A stretch of 32,356 bases of DNA from Sedimenticola sp. (GTDB taxonomy: Bacteria > Pseudomonadota > Gammaproteobacteria > Chromatiales > Chromatiaceae). The notes beneath the pieces were generated by a model. The model was not told the origin of the DNA, did not search any database, and saw only the letters and a list, made by a program, of their open reading frames with translations. The position numbers were made by a program, and so were the translations under genes. Where the stretch lies: the NCBI GenBank assembly GCA_027068915.1, contig JAMOLT010000034.1, forward strand, positions 1 to 32,356. Direction: 5' to 3'. Positions 11,558 to 18,664 of this stretch are shown piece after piece. The stretch's first letter is position 1. Each line of letters opens with the position of its first letter.

Positions 11558-12153
11558 CGCCCCTGTTTTTCCTCGAACCTGCGCAGCTCCGCCACATCGT
11601 TGATGTTGGCGAAGGATTCCGGCTGGTCGGAATAGTCTGCCAGGGCCAGGCGGTGCGCCTTGCACCAGGCGCGCAGTTTCCGTTCGCCGCGAAGCAGGCA
11701 GGCTTGCAGATCCTGCTGCAAGGCAACGGGAATCAGGGCGAAAGCCGGTTGCAGGCTTTTGCCGTCATGCACCACCGCCATCTCTCCCTGTTGATCCAGC
11801 AGCGCCGCTGCAAGGCGCTGGCCAAGATCCGCGGGCAGGCCGGGGACGTCACAGGGTGCGCATAACAGGTACTGGCTGGGAATGACATGCAATGCGGCGA
11901 GAATGCCCGCCAAAGGGCCTTGGAAACCATCCAGCTCATCACGGACAACGGGATAGCCAAGGGCCTGATAGTCTGCCAGATTCCGGTTGGCGTTGATCAT
12001 GAGCGCTCCTGCCTGGGGAGCGAGGGTGGCGATTACATGTTCGATCATGGTTTTGCCACCAAGTTTTACCAGCCCCTTGTCCCGGCCTCCCATGCGCGAG
12101 CCCCGGCCGCCGGCCAGGATCACGGCGGTGATTTGTTGGGAATCGATCATCAT
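11545..12153 (-). CDS. mobA: Molybdenum cofactor guanylyltransferase MobA
   Basis: This enzyme transfers GMP from GTP to molybdopterin to form the bis-MGD cofactor used by DMSO-reductase-family enzymes. The protein shows the nucleotidyltransferase start ILAGGRGSRMGGRDKGLV (from about residue 12), DELDGFQGPLAGILAAL, the metal-binding CAPCDVPGLP and the C-terminal FANIND (NIN(T/D)-type) motif. From ATG 12153 it has 202 residues, the usual size. An in-frame ATG at 12189 would add 12 residues (MYNNPNIPQLPS). Neither start has a clear ribosome-binding site, so the 5' end is unsure. It is convergent with ubiC and divergent from the kinase-like gene. No molybdoenzyme is encoded in the window. Confidence 0.92.
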   Translation of the reverse strand: MMIDSQQITAVILAGGRGSRMGGRDKGLVKLGGKTMIEHVIATLAPQAGALMINANRNLADYQALGYPVVRDELDGFQGPLAGILAALHVIPSQYLLCAPCDVPGLPADLGQRLAAALLDQQGEMAVVHDGKSLQPAFALIPVALQQDLQACLLRGERKLRAWCKAHRLALADYSDQPESFANINDVAELRRFEEKQGRYTR

Positions 12154-12257
12154 GCTTGGCAGTTGGGGGATATTGGGATTATTGTACATGGAATAGTATG
12201 GAATGATGCCGGGAGCCTGTCTCCTGATTCGGAATTGACTGGCGAGAGAGATTGCCC

Positions 12258-13820
12258 ATGGACAAAACAGAAGAAACTTCTTCGTTGTTGATCAGGCGAT
12301 TGATGCGCCCCGCCTTGTTTGATCATCCGGTGAAAAACCTGCGCTTGGTGGAAACCCATATTTCCTGGGTGCTGTTGACGGGAGACTATGCCTACAAGAT
12401 CAAAAAACCGGTGAACCTGGGCTTTCTGGATTTTTCCACCCTGGAAAAACGCCGCTTCTATTGTGAAGAAGAAGTCCGTTTGAATCGCCGTCTTGCTGCG
12501 GATTACTATCTCGATGTCGTTCCCGTGACAGGCACTGTGGAGCAGCCGTGTTGGGGCGGCACGGGCAAGGTGATGGAATATGCGGTGAAAATGCGCCAGT
12601 TTCCCCAGGAAGCGCAACTGGATCGAATTCTCGACCGGGGGCGGCTGGAACCCGGGTACATGAACGCCTTTGCATGCCTGATAGCGGATTTTCATGAAAA
12701 GGCTTCGGTAGCCAGCCCTTCCGGCAACTATGGAACTCCCGAACATATCTATCACCCTGTCGCCGAGAATTTTACTCAACTGGAAAAGCTGTGCACCACG
12801 GCGGGGTTGTCATCACAGTTGAAAAAACTCCAACGCTGGAGCAGGGAAAGTTTTGCCGCCATGAAGCCTGTTTTTGCACAGCGCAAGGCGCAAGGGTTCG
12901 TGCGTGAATGCCATGGTGACATGCATTTGCGCAACATGGCCTGGATTGACGGCCAGCCTCTGGTGTTCGACTGCATTGAATTCAACCCCAACCTTCGCTG
13001 GATCGACGTTGTCAGCGAGATTGCCTTTCTGGTAATGGACTTGCTGCAACGCCGGCAGCCGGAACTGGCCTGGCGTTTTCTGAATGCCTACCTTGAGGTT
13101 GGTGGTGACTATGCGGGCATGCGCCTGCTGCCATTCTATCTCACCTACAGGGCTATGGTGCGGGCGAAGGTTGCCGCCATCCGGGTGAGCCAGGCTGGTA
13201 TTGAAGTGGAAGACAAGATGGCGGCAGAGCAAGCGCTCGAAGAATATCTGCAACTGGCCGAACGCTGCAGCCGTACTCGGCAACCAATGCTGCTGATCAC
13301 CCGGGGTTTGTCGGCCTCGGGAAAATCCACCCTCACCAGCCAGCTGCTGGAAAAACTGGGTGCCATTCGCATTCGCTCCGATGTAGAGCGCAAGCGATTG
13401 TTTGGCACGAACAGGCATGACGGCGCCGAATTTGCTTTCGGGAAAGGAATCTACAGCAGTGCGGCCAGCGAAAAAACCTATGCCAGATTGGTGCAGCTTG
13501 CGGCCGTGCTTCTGGAAGCAGGATTTCCGGTCATTGTTGATGCTGCTTTTCTGAAGGCAGACCAGCGCCAGCCGTTTCAGCTGTTGGCGGCGGCAAAGCA
13601 GTCGTCGTACATCATCCTGGAACTGCAGGCATCGAAAGATACCCTGCGCAAGCGTATACAGCGCAGGGCGAAAGGTGTTTCTGATGCTGATCTGGGCGTA
13701 CTGGAGCGGCAGTTCCGATTGTGGCAGGAGCTGGAGCCGGATGAGCAAGGCCATTGCGTTTGTATCGATATGGAAAAGGAGCCGGAGCAGTTGTTGCGGC
13801 GGATTCGGGCGATGGCCTGA
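12258..13820 (+). CDS. Two-domain protein: aminoglycoside phosphotransferase-like kinase fused to a P-loop kinase
   Basis: This is a 520-residue cytoplasmic protein of unknown substrate. The N-terminal two thirds resemble the aminoglycoside phosphotransferase/choline kinase fold: a lysine-bearing DYAYKIKKPVNLGFLDFSTLEKR segment, the catalytic loop CHGDMHLRNM (about 218-227) and the metal-binding FDCIEFN (237-243), where a DxD/DFG aspartate is expected. The C-terminal part is an AAA/zeta-toxin/gluconate-kinase-like P-loop domain with Walker A GLSASGKST (350-358), a following IRSDVERKRL motif and VIVDAAFL as Walker B. The start is ATG 12258, with GAGAG just upstream; a TTG six bases earlier is in frame but less likely. 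Such fusions are known as conserved uncharacterised proteins in proteobacteria. It stands alone between mobA and the fur-like gene, so context gives no function. Aminoglycoside resistance should not be assumed. Confidence 0.85.
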   Translation: MDKTEETSSLLIRRLMRPALFDHPVKNLRLVETHISWVLLTGDYAYKIKKPVNLGFLDFSTLEKRRFYCEEEVRLNRRLAADYYLDVVPVTGTVEQPCWGGTGKVMEYAVKMRQFPQEAQLDRILDRGRLEPGYMNAFACLIADFHEKASVASPSGNYGTPEHIYHPVAENFTQLEKLCTTAGLSSQLKKLQRWSRESFAAMKPVFAQRKAQGFVRECHGDMHLRNMAWIDGQPLVFDCIEFNPNLRWIDVVSEIAFLVMDLLQRRQPELAWRFLNAYLEVGGDYAGMRLLPFYLTYRAMVRAKVAAIRVSQAGIEVEDKMAAEQALEEYLQLAERCSRTRQPMLLITRGLSASGKSTLTSQLLEKLGAIRIRSDVERKRLFGTNRHDGAEFAFGKGIYSSAASEKTYARLVQLAAVLLEAGFPVIVDAAFLKADQRQPFQLLAAAKQSSYIILELQASKDTLRKRIQRRAKGVSDADLGVLERQFRLWQELEPDEQGHCVCIDMEKEPEQLLRRIRAMA

Positions 13821-14134
13821 TCAGCGACTGCTTCTGCTCTGCTTTTTCCCTGGTGATACTTGATTCTTGCCCCTGGTGCCCTCCTTTTCAAATCCCCTGA
13901 CAGTCTGCGTAGGGTACGACAACCGCAGGACCGGGGTGGTTCGACCACCGCCACCGCTTGTGTTTGCGCGGGGCTTTTTGGGGATATTGATTGGCTTTAT
14001 GCGGGGAAAAACTGCCCGGTATTCAAAAAAACCTTGTGACAGAGTATACTTGCGCCACAAATGGCAGCAATGGATGGCGCAGACAGGTGGCTTGGTGGGT
14101 AATCCGGGGATTCGCCCGGGCAACAGGATTTTTC
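13821..14134. other. Intergenic region with stacked inverted repeats and the fur-like gene promoter
   Basis: No convincing gene lies in these 314 bp. The left half holds two neighbouring hairpins. GTC-TGCG (13903-13909) pairs with CGCA-GGAC (13924-13931) with one bulge. GGTGGT (13935-13940) pairs with ACCACC (13944-13949) over a TCG loop. A GC-rich stretch ending in CTTTTTGGGG follows. This may be the tail of an intergenic palindromic repeat or a small structured RNA. The right half carries the promoter listed separately. Confidence 0.45.
14022..14050 (+). promoter_or_regulatory. Candidate sigma-70 promoter of the Fur/Irr-like gene
   Basis: A -35-like TTCAAA (14022-14027) and a -10 TATACT (14045-14050) are separated by 17 bp, about 85 bp before the ATG at 14135. 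The match is moderate (4/6 and 5/6). The -10 lies in the 8-bp palindrome AGTATACT, which might be a regulatory contact. Confidence 0.45.
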
Positions 14135-14566
14135 ATGAGTGCTGTATTAGCAAACAATAAAGCAGAAGAGATTCGGCAATATTTGGCCAGTGTGGGCGTG
14201 TACGCCACACCACAGCGGCAGGCTATTGCAGAAATGCTGTTTTCACGCCATCAACATCTGACGGCCGACCAGGTATTTGAAGAGGTAAGCAAATCTGCAA
14301 GACGGGTTTCCCGCGCAACGGTGTACAACACCCTCAACCTGTTTGCCCAAAAAGGTCTGGTGCGCGAGATTTTTGTGGATGCTTCCCGCACGTTCTACGA
14401 TTCAAACACCTCTTCCCATTATCATCTCTACAATATCGATGCTGGTGATCTCATTGATATGGATGATCAGGATGTAGCCCGCTATATTTCCAGAAATATG
14501 CCCGAAGGCATGGTGCTTGAAGGTATTGATGTTGTGGTTCGGGTGCGCAATAGCGTCAGCGCGTAG
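14135..14566 (+). CDS. Fur-superfamily regulator, Irr/PerR-like
   Basis: This is a metal- or haem-responsive DNA-binding repressor of the Fur superfamily, 143 residues. The winged helix is clear: TPQRQAIAEMLF (25-36), LTADQVFEEV and the recognition helix SRATVYNTLNLFAQKGLV (59-76). In the dimerisation domain the usual HHDHxxC..C is replaced by SHYHLYNIDAGDLIDM (94-109). One metal-type His pair remains (H95, H97), but the two CxxC motifs of classical Fur/Zur are missing, as in the Irr branch. The ATG at 14135 has CAGGAT upstream; the longer open frame from 13991 crosses the promoter and is not used. It sits directly before the di-haem peroxidase gene, whose promoter bears a perfect palindrome, so it probably controls that gene. 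Whether it senses iron, haem, manganese or peroxide cannot be told here. Confidence 0.85.
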   Translation: MSAVLANNKAEEIRQYLASVGVYATPQRQAIAEMLFSRHQHLTADQVFEEVSKSARRVSRATVYNTLNLFAQKGLVREIFVDASRTFYDSNTSSHYHLYNIDAGDLIDMDDQDVARYISRNMPEGMVLEGIDVVVRVRNSVSA

Positions 14567-14593
14567 CGCGGATTTCTTCCGACGCACTTTTTT
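14553..14593 (+). terminator. Possible weak terminator after the Fur/Irr-like gene
   Basis: GCGTC (14553-14557) can pair with GACGC (14581-14585), enclosing a GCGC/GCGC mini-stem, and is followed by ACTTTTTT and a second T6 run. The outer stem is only 5 bp and starts inside the last codons, so this is tentative. Confidence 0.35.
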
Positions 14594-14645
14594 CTGTTTT
14601 TTCCCCAAAAATATCCACCTTGATTGACCGTCGTCAACACATTTG

Positions 14646-14660
14646 GAATTAGACTAATTC
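14646..14660. promoter_or_regulatory. Perfect 7-1-7 palindrome, candidate operator of the peroxidase promoter
   Basis: GAATTAG-A-CTAATTC is a perfect 15-bp inverted repeat with a one-base centre. It ends directly at the TATAAT -10 box (14661-14666), so a bound protein would occupy the -35/-10 spacer and block transcription. The 7-1-7 geometry is the same as that of PerR/Fur-type boxes, and a Fur-family gene ends 80 bp upstream. Binding by that regulator is an inference. Confidence 0.6.
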
Positions 14661-14666
14661 TATAAT
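14661..14666 (+). promoter_or_regulatory. -10 box of the cytochrome c peroxidase gene
   Basis: This is a consensus TATAAT hexamer. No good -35 lies 16-18 bp upstream (CACATT or ACATTT), which suggests either a weak basal promoter or one needing an activator. Transcription from here would leave a leader of about 140 nt before the ATG at 14816. I could not assign any structure to that leader. Confidence 0.5.
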
Positions 14667-14815
14667 TACCGGCGCTGATCGTAAGGTATTGGCATTGAGT
14701 CGATGGGATGAACACTTGGAGCCGCGAAGAGTTTGCGGGCTTCAGTGATTTCCATCTTGGTATGTAGATGAGCGGTTATTGATGCTCTGCAGTATATTCT
14801 TAGGTGATAGATACA

Positions 14816-15805
14816 ATGAAAAAAGGAAGTGTTTTTTTAGCAACGGTGGCGAGTCTGGGGCTGGTTTCCGCCTCGATTGCCGCAGAACCCATTCAGGTGA
14901 TCAAGCCTGTACAAAACGTAAATCTTGCCGAGGTTGAGCTGGGCAAAAAGCTGTTTTTCGATCCCAGATTGTCCATTTCAGGATTCATTTCCTGTAACTC
15001 TTGCCACAACCTGAGTATGGGCGGCACCGACAACCTGAAAACTTCCATCGGGCACAAGTGGAGCCAGGGGCCGATCAATGCACCCACCGTGCTCAATTCC
15101 AGTCTGAACCTGGCCCAGTTCTGGGATGGCCGGGCCAAGGATCTCAAGGAACAGGCGGGTGGCCCGATCGCCAATCCTGGCGAAATGGCTTCTAACCACA
15201 CCCTGGCTGTGGATGTACTGCAATCCATTCCAGAGTATGTGCGTGAATTCCAGCTTGTTTTCGGCAGTGACAAAGTGGACATCGATAAGGTTACCCAGGC
15301 TATCGCCGAGTTTGAGAAAACCCTGGTGACGCCAAACTCCCGCTTCGACCTGTGGCTGCTGGGCAAGAAAGATGCCTTGACCCAGGAGGAGCTGGCAGGC
15401 TACAACCTCTTCAAGAGCAGCGGCTGTGCCGGCTGTCACAATGGCTCGGCGGCTGGAGGCAACTCGTTCCAGAAGATGGGCGTGGTTGAACCTTACAAAA
15501 CCAGCAACAAGGCGGAAGGTTTGTCTGCAGTTACCGGCAAGGATGCGGACAGGTTCAGGTTCAAGGTGCCTACGCTGCGTAACGTGGAGTTGACCTATCC
15601 GTACTTCCATGACGGTGAAGCAGAAACCCTGACTGAAGCCGTAGATGTTATGGGACGTTTGCAGTTGGGCAAGAAATTCAGCAAGAAGGAAAACGCGCAA
15701 ATTGTGGCGTTCCTCAAGACGCTGACAGGCGAGCAACCTACTTTCCTGATGCCGATTCTTCCTCCCTCAACGGATCAAACCCCCCGCTCCCAGCCTTTTG
15801 ACTAG
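14816..15805 (+). CDS. Di-haem cytochrome c peroxidase (CcpA/MauG family)
   Basis: This is a periplasmic enzyme that reduces hydrogen peroxide to water with electrons from small c-type cytochromes or azurin. A Sec signal peptide (MKKGSVFLATVASLGLVSASIAA) precedes a mature protein with two haem c sites, CNSCH (60-64) and CAGCH (204-208). Other family elements are ELGKKLFFDPRLS, the TVLNSSLNLAQFWDGRAKDL stretch and FKVPTLRNVELTYPYFHDG near the second haem's axial ligand. At 329 residues it has the normal size for a bacterial Ccp. ATG 14816 is preceded by a good AGGTGA ribosome-binding site (14802-14807), so I prefer it to the GTG 12 bases upstream. Regulation by the adjacent Fur/Irr-like protein is likely from context. 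Confidence 0.93.
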   Translation: MKKGSVFLATVASLGLVSASIAAEPIQVIKPVQNVNLAEVELGKKLFFDPRLSISGFISCNSCHNLSMGGTDNLKTSIGHKWSQGPINAPTVLNSSLNLAQFWDGRAKDLKEQAGGPIANPGEMASNHTLAVDVLQSIPEYVREFQLVFGSDKVDIDKVTQAIAEFEKTLVTPNSRFDLWLLGKKDALTQEELAGYNLFKSSGCAGCHNGSAAGGNSFQKMGVVEPYKTSNKAEGLSAVTGKDADRFRFKVPTLRNVELTYPYFHDGEAETLTEAVDVMGRLQLGKKFSKKENAQIVAFLKTLTGEQPTFLMPILPPSTDQTPRSQPFD

Positions 15806-15824
15806 CTCGGGTCGGTGATGGCTT

Positions 15825-15879
15825 GAGCCTGCCGGGCGTATGCGTTGCACAACGCTGAGTCCGGCAGGCTCTTTCTTTT
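15825..15879 (+). terminator. Strong hairpin terminator after the peroxidase gene
   Basis: GAGCCTGCCGG (15825-15835) pairs perfectly over 11 bp with CCGGCAGGCTC (15861-15871). A second small stem, GCGTT/AACGC, sits in the loop (15842-15855). The run TTTCTTTT follows. On the minus strand no T run follows, so it should act only on transcripts from the peroxidase side. Confidence 0.75.
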
Positions 15880-15896
15880 GGGGAAACCAAAAGAAA
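15872..15896. repeat. Perfect 10-bp inverted repeat next to the terminator
   Basis: TTTCTTTTGG (15872-15881) and CCAAAAGAAA (15887-15896) are exact inverted copies around GGAAA. The left arm is also the T tract of the preceding terminator. CTTTTGG/CCAAAAG arms of this kind occur in dispersed intergenic palindromes of other proteobacteria, but this assignment is only by resemblance. Confidence 0.6.
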
Positions 15897-15966
15897 TATC
15901 CGCAGGAATGATGTTCAGCCAATTCATGGTATACGGGAAGAACCTGTCGAAGCGGAAAAGTTTGTT

Positions 15967-17775
15967 CTATTCCTGTTTGCCATACAAACCGGCATACAGC
16001 CCGTCTTCCCGGATCAGTTCATCATGCCGGCCTTGTTCCACGATGTGCCCGCCCTCAAACACCAGCACCCGGTCTGCCTGTTTTACTGCACTCAGGCGGT
16101 GAGCGATGATAAGGGTGGTGCGGTGCTGCAGAAAATCTGCAAGCCTTTGGTGCAGACGTGCTTCGGTTTCGGTATCCAGGGCAGACGTGGCCTCATCCAG
16201 AATTACCACTTCCGGTTCGCTGAGTATCATGCGCGCCACCGCCAGGCGCTGACGCTGACCCCCGGATAGTCGCACACCGTCGCGCCCGATGCGGGTTTCC
16301 AGTTGCTGTGGCAGTTCTTCGACAACAGTTTTCAGCTGGGCGATCTCCAGTGCCTGCCAGATTGCCTCGTCAGCAATATCCGCGCCCAGGGTGATGTTCA
16401 TGCGCACGCTGTCGTTGAGCAGGGCGGGTTGCTGCAGTACCGTGGCTACGTTGTCACGAACTATATCCAGCCCGATTTCCGTTACCGGAACATTCTCAAA
16501 GCAGACACAACCGCTGCGGGGCAGATACAGACCCAGAATGATTTTTACCAGTGTACTTTTGCCACCACCGCTGGCTCCGACCAGGGCGACTTTTTCCCCG
16601 GCTTTGATGTTGAGGTTTACGTCCTGCAGAATCGGCGGGCCGTCGCCATAGGCAAAACCGATGCTCTGCATCTGTATGGATACGGTTTTGCGCCCGGAAA
16701 AAGGATTTTGCCTGTGCGGGAAGTGTGGTTCCAGCTTGACATCCACCAGCTCGTTGATGCGTCCCAGGGCGGCGCGGGCGGCGTGATAGGCGTACTGGAT
16801 GTTCAGCAGTTCCTGCACTGGACCCATCATGAACCACAGATAGGCAAATACCGCCAGCATCTGCCCGATGCTGAGGTCGGAATAAAGCACCATGAACATG
16901 CTTACGGTGCGGAATATATCGAAACCGAACAGAAACACCATGAAAGACATGCGTGTTGCCGCATCGCTTTTCCATGCATAGCTGGCGGAGCTGCTGCGGA
17001 TGCGGTCTGCCTTGTCGATAATCCGCAGGATATAGTGCCGCTCGCGGTTGCTGGCGCGGATCTGCTCGATGGCGTCCAGGGTTTCCGCCAAAGCTTCCTG
17101 GAATGCCTGGTAGGCGCGATTTTCCCGGCCTTTTAGTTCCTTGATCCGGCGCCCGAAGAGTGTGGTCACATACACCACCAGCGGGTTCAGCAACAGAATG
17201 AATAATGCCAGCTGCCAGTGCATCCACAGCAGCACCACGGCGGTGCCGATTACCGTGAGCAGGGCGACGATGAACTTGCTGGTGGAATTGCTGACGAACT
17301 GGTCAACGACATCCAGATCCGTTACCAGATGAGAGGCAACGGTGCTGCTGCCCAGCACTTCATATTCCGCCATGGAAAAATGCTGCAGACGCTGCAGCAG
17401 ATCCCGGCGGATACGAAAAATGACGTCCTTGGAAATACGTGTGAACTCCCGCACCTGCCAGACGCCGAAAATGAGGGCCAGAAAACGCAGAATGAGGGTC
17501 AGAAACAACACCGCAAGAATGTACAAAACCGGCCCCTGCCAGCTTTCCGGAAACAGCTTCTGACCCCAGCCTACCAGCGTGCCGGGTTTGTCCAGTAATA
17601 CTTCATCCACCAGCAGCGGCATAAGCAGGGGAACAGGCACAGATGCCAGGGTGCCGAGGACGGCGATGATGTTGGCGGTGATCAGTTCCCGGCGATGGGA
17701 AAGCACCATGCGGATCATTTCGCCCCAGGAATAGGGGGCAGATCGCACAGCAGGGTTGCTGGAGGGCGGATTCAT
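15967..17775 (-). CDS. ABC exporter, fused membrane and ATPase domains (MsbA/lipid-multidrug type)
   Basis: This is a half-transporter of 602 residues that should dimerise in the inner membrane and export a hydrophobic or peptide substrate. The N-terminal membrane domain (about 20-335) contains six hydrophobic segments, for example IIAVLGTLASVPVPLLMPLL and LYILAVLFLTLILRFLALIF. The ATPase domain has Walker A GASGGGKST (400-408), signature LSGGQRQR (503-510) and Walker B VVILDEATSALD (523-534), followed by the switch His in IIAHRLS. A peptidase C39 domain and a HlyD-type partner are absent next to it. It is transcribed alone, convergent with the peroxidase gene and divergent by 61 bp from the efflux/aroC unit. 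The substrate is unknown. Confidence 0.92.
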   Translation of the reverse strand: MNPPSSNPAVRSAPYSWGEMIRMVLSHRRELITANIIAVLGTLASVPVPLLMPLLVDEVLLDKPGTLVGWGQKLFPESWQGPVLYILAVLFLTLILRFLALIFGVWQVREFTRISKDVIFRIRRDLLQRLQHFSMAEYEVLGSSTVASHLVTDLDVVDQFVSNSTSKFIVALLTVIGTAVVLLWMHWQLALFILLLNPLVVYVTTLFGRRIKELKGRENRAYQAFQEALAETLDAIEQIRASNRERHYILRIIDKADRIRSSSASYAWKSDAATRMSFMVFLFGFDIFRTVSMFMVLYSDLSIGQMLAVFAYLWFMMGPVQELLNIQYAYHAARAALGRINELVDVKLEPHFPHRQNPFSGRKTVSIQMQSIGFAYGDGPPILQDVNLNIKAGEKVALVGASGGGKSTLVKIILGLYLPRSGCVCFENVPVTEIGLDIVRDNVATVLQQPALLNDSVRMNITLGADIADEAIWQALEIAQLKTVVEELPQQLETRIGRDGVRLSGGQRQRLAVARMILSEPEVVILDEATSALDTETEARLHQRLADFLQHRTTLIIAHRLSAVKQADRVLVFEGGHIVEQGRHDELIREDGLYAGLYGKQE

Positions 17776-17795
17776 CGGGTGATTCTATCAACTTT

Positions 17796-17804
17796 TGCTA
17801 GAAT
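17796..17804 (+). promoter_or_regulatory. Candidate extended -10 promoter of the M23-TolC-aroC-efflux unit
   Basis: TGCTAGAAT (17796-17804) combines the TGn extension with a TAGAAT -10 hexamer, 33 bp before the M23 ATG. No -35 match is present at the right distance, as is usual for extended -10 promoters. It lies in the short divergent region shared with the ABC exporter gene. Confidence 0.45.
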
Positions 17805-17836
17805 GAATGCTTCTCTGGCAAGAAGGTTTCAGACAC

Positions 17837-18664
17837 ATGCGCGCTTTTCTCCTGTTGATATTTCTTTTTAGTGGCTTGTCCGGTGCTGCCCAGGTTGATC
17901 TACAGGGAAACTTTACCCAGGGGGGGCTGGTATATGGCAAGACTTCTCCTGGCGCACAGGTTATGCATGATGGGCAGAAGGTGCCGGTCTCTGATCAGGG
18001 AGATTTTATTATCGGCTTTAACAGGAATGCGCCAGAGCAGTCGAAACTGGTGGTCGTCCTGCCAAGCGGTGACAAGGAAGTGCGCCAGCTGCAGGTTTCC
18101 CAGCGCAGCTATCGTATCCAGCGTATCGATGGCCTGCCGCAGCGCAAGGTGACGCCGCGAAAGGAAGATCAGCAGCGCATCAAGGCAGACCGGGAGGCGG
18201 TGAAGAAGGCTCGAGCCAGGCAGGATCAGAGAATTGATTTTTTGCAAGGCTTTGCATGGCCGGCCCAAGGTAGAATAAGCGGAGTATATGGCAGTCAGCG
18301 GATATTGAACGGAAAACCGAAATGGCCCCATTATGGTGTGGATATTGCCGGGCCGGTAGGTAAACCCGTGCGTGCACCAGCTGATGGCATCGTCACTCTG
18401 GCATATCCGGACATGTTTTATTCCGGAGCCACACTGATCATGGATCACGGACATGGGTTATCATCTACCTTTTTACATTTGCACAAAATACTGGTCAAAG
18501 AGGGACAGAGGGTGGAGAAAGGGCAGATCGTGGCGGAAATGGGTGCCAGCGGTAGAGTTACCGGCCCGCACCTGGACTGGCGCATGAACCTGCGTGGCAA
18601 ACGGCTGGATCCGCAGTTGCTGGTTGGCCCGATGAATTCTGAGAAAGTGGAATATACAAAATGA
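17837..18664 (+). CDS. Secreted M23-family (LytM-fold) peptidoglycan endopeptidase-like protein
   Basis: This is a periplasmic protein of 275 residues. A signal peptide (MRAFLLLIFLFSGLSGAA) is followed by a beta-rich region (20-100), a charged, probably helical linker (about 105-132) and a C-terminal LytM domain (about 138-262). Zinc and catalytic motifs are HYGVD (H165, D169), FLHLHK (H214/H216) and GPHLDW (H245). In the last motif the family HxH reads H-L-D, so Asp247 stands where the second, zinc-binding His usually is. The protein may thus bind zinc through Asp or be a non-catalytic, regulatory LytM factor. ATG 17837 is chosen for the signal peptide and the AGAAGG 10 bases upstream. Its TGA overlaps the tolC-like ATG (ATGA), the first link in a six-gene unit. 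Confidence 0.88.
   Translation: MRAFLLLIFLFSGLSGAAQVDLQGNFTQGGLVYGKTSPGAQVMHDGQKVPVSDQGDFIIGFNRNAPEQSKLVVVLPSGDKEVRQLQVSQRSYRIQRIDGLPQRKVTPRKEDQQRIKADREAVKKARARQDQRIDFLQGFAWPAQGRISGVYGSQRILNGKPKWPHYGVDIAGPVGKPVRAPADGIVTLAYPDMFYSGATLIMDHGHGLSSTFLHLHKILVKEGQRVEKGQIVAEMGASGRVTGPHLDWRMNLRGKRLDPQLLVGPMNSEKVEYTK

Noticed and set aside
12258-13820. An aminoglycoside resistance gene
   Set aside because: Only the general phosphotransferase fold is shared. The fusion to a P-loop domain and the lack of resistance-gene context argue for a housekeeping or metabolic kinase.
13821-14123. A 100-codon minus-strand frame in the gap before the Fur/Irr-like gene
   Set aside because: It overlaps the fur promoter and palindromic repeats, has no ribosome-binding site, and its sequence (for example SGGGGRTTPV) reflects the repeats.
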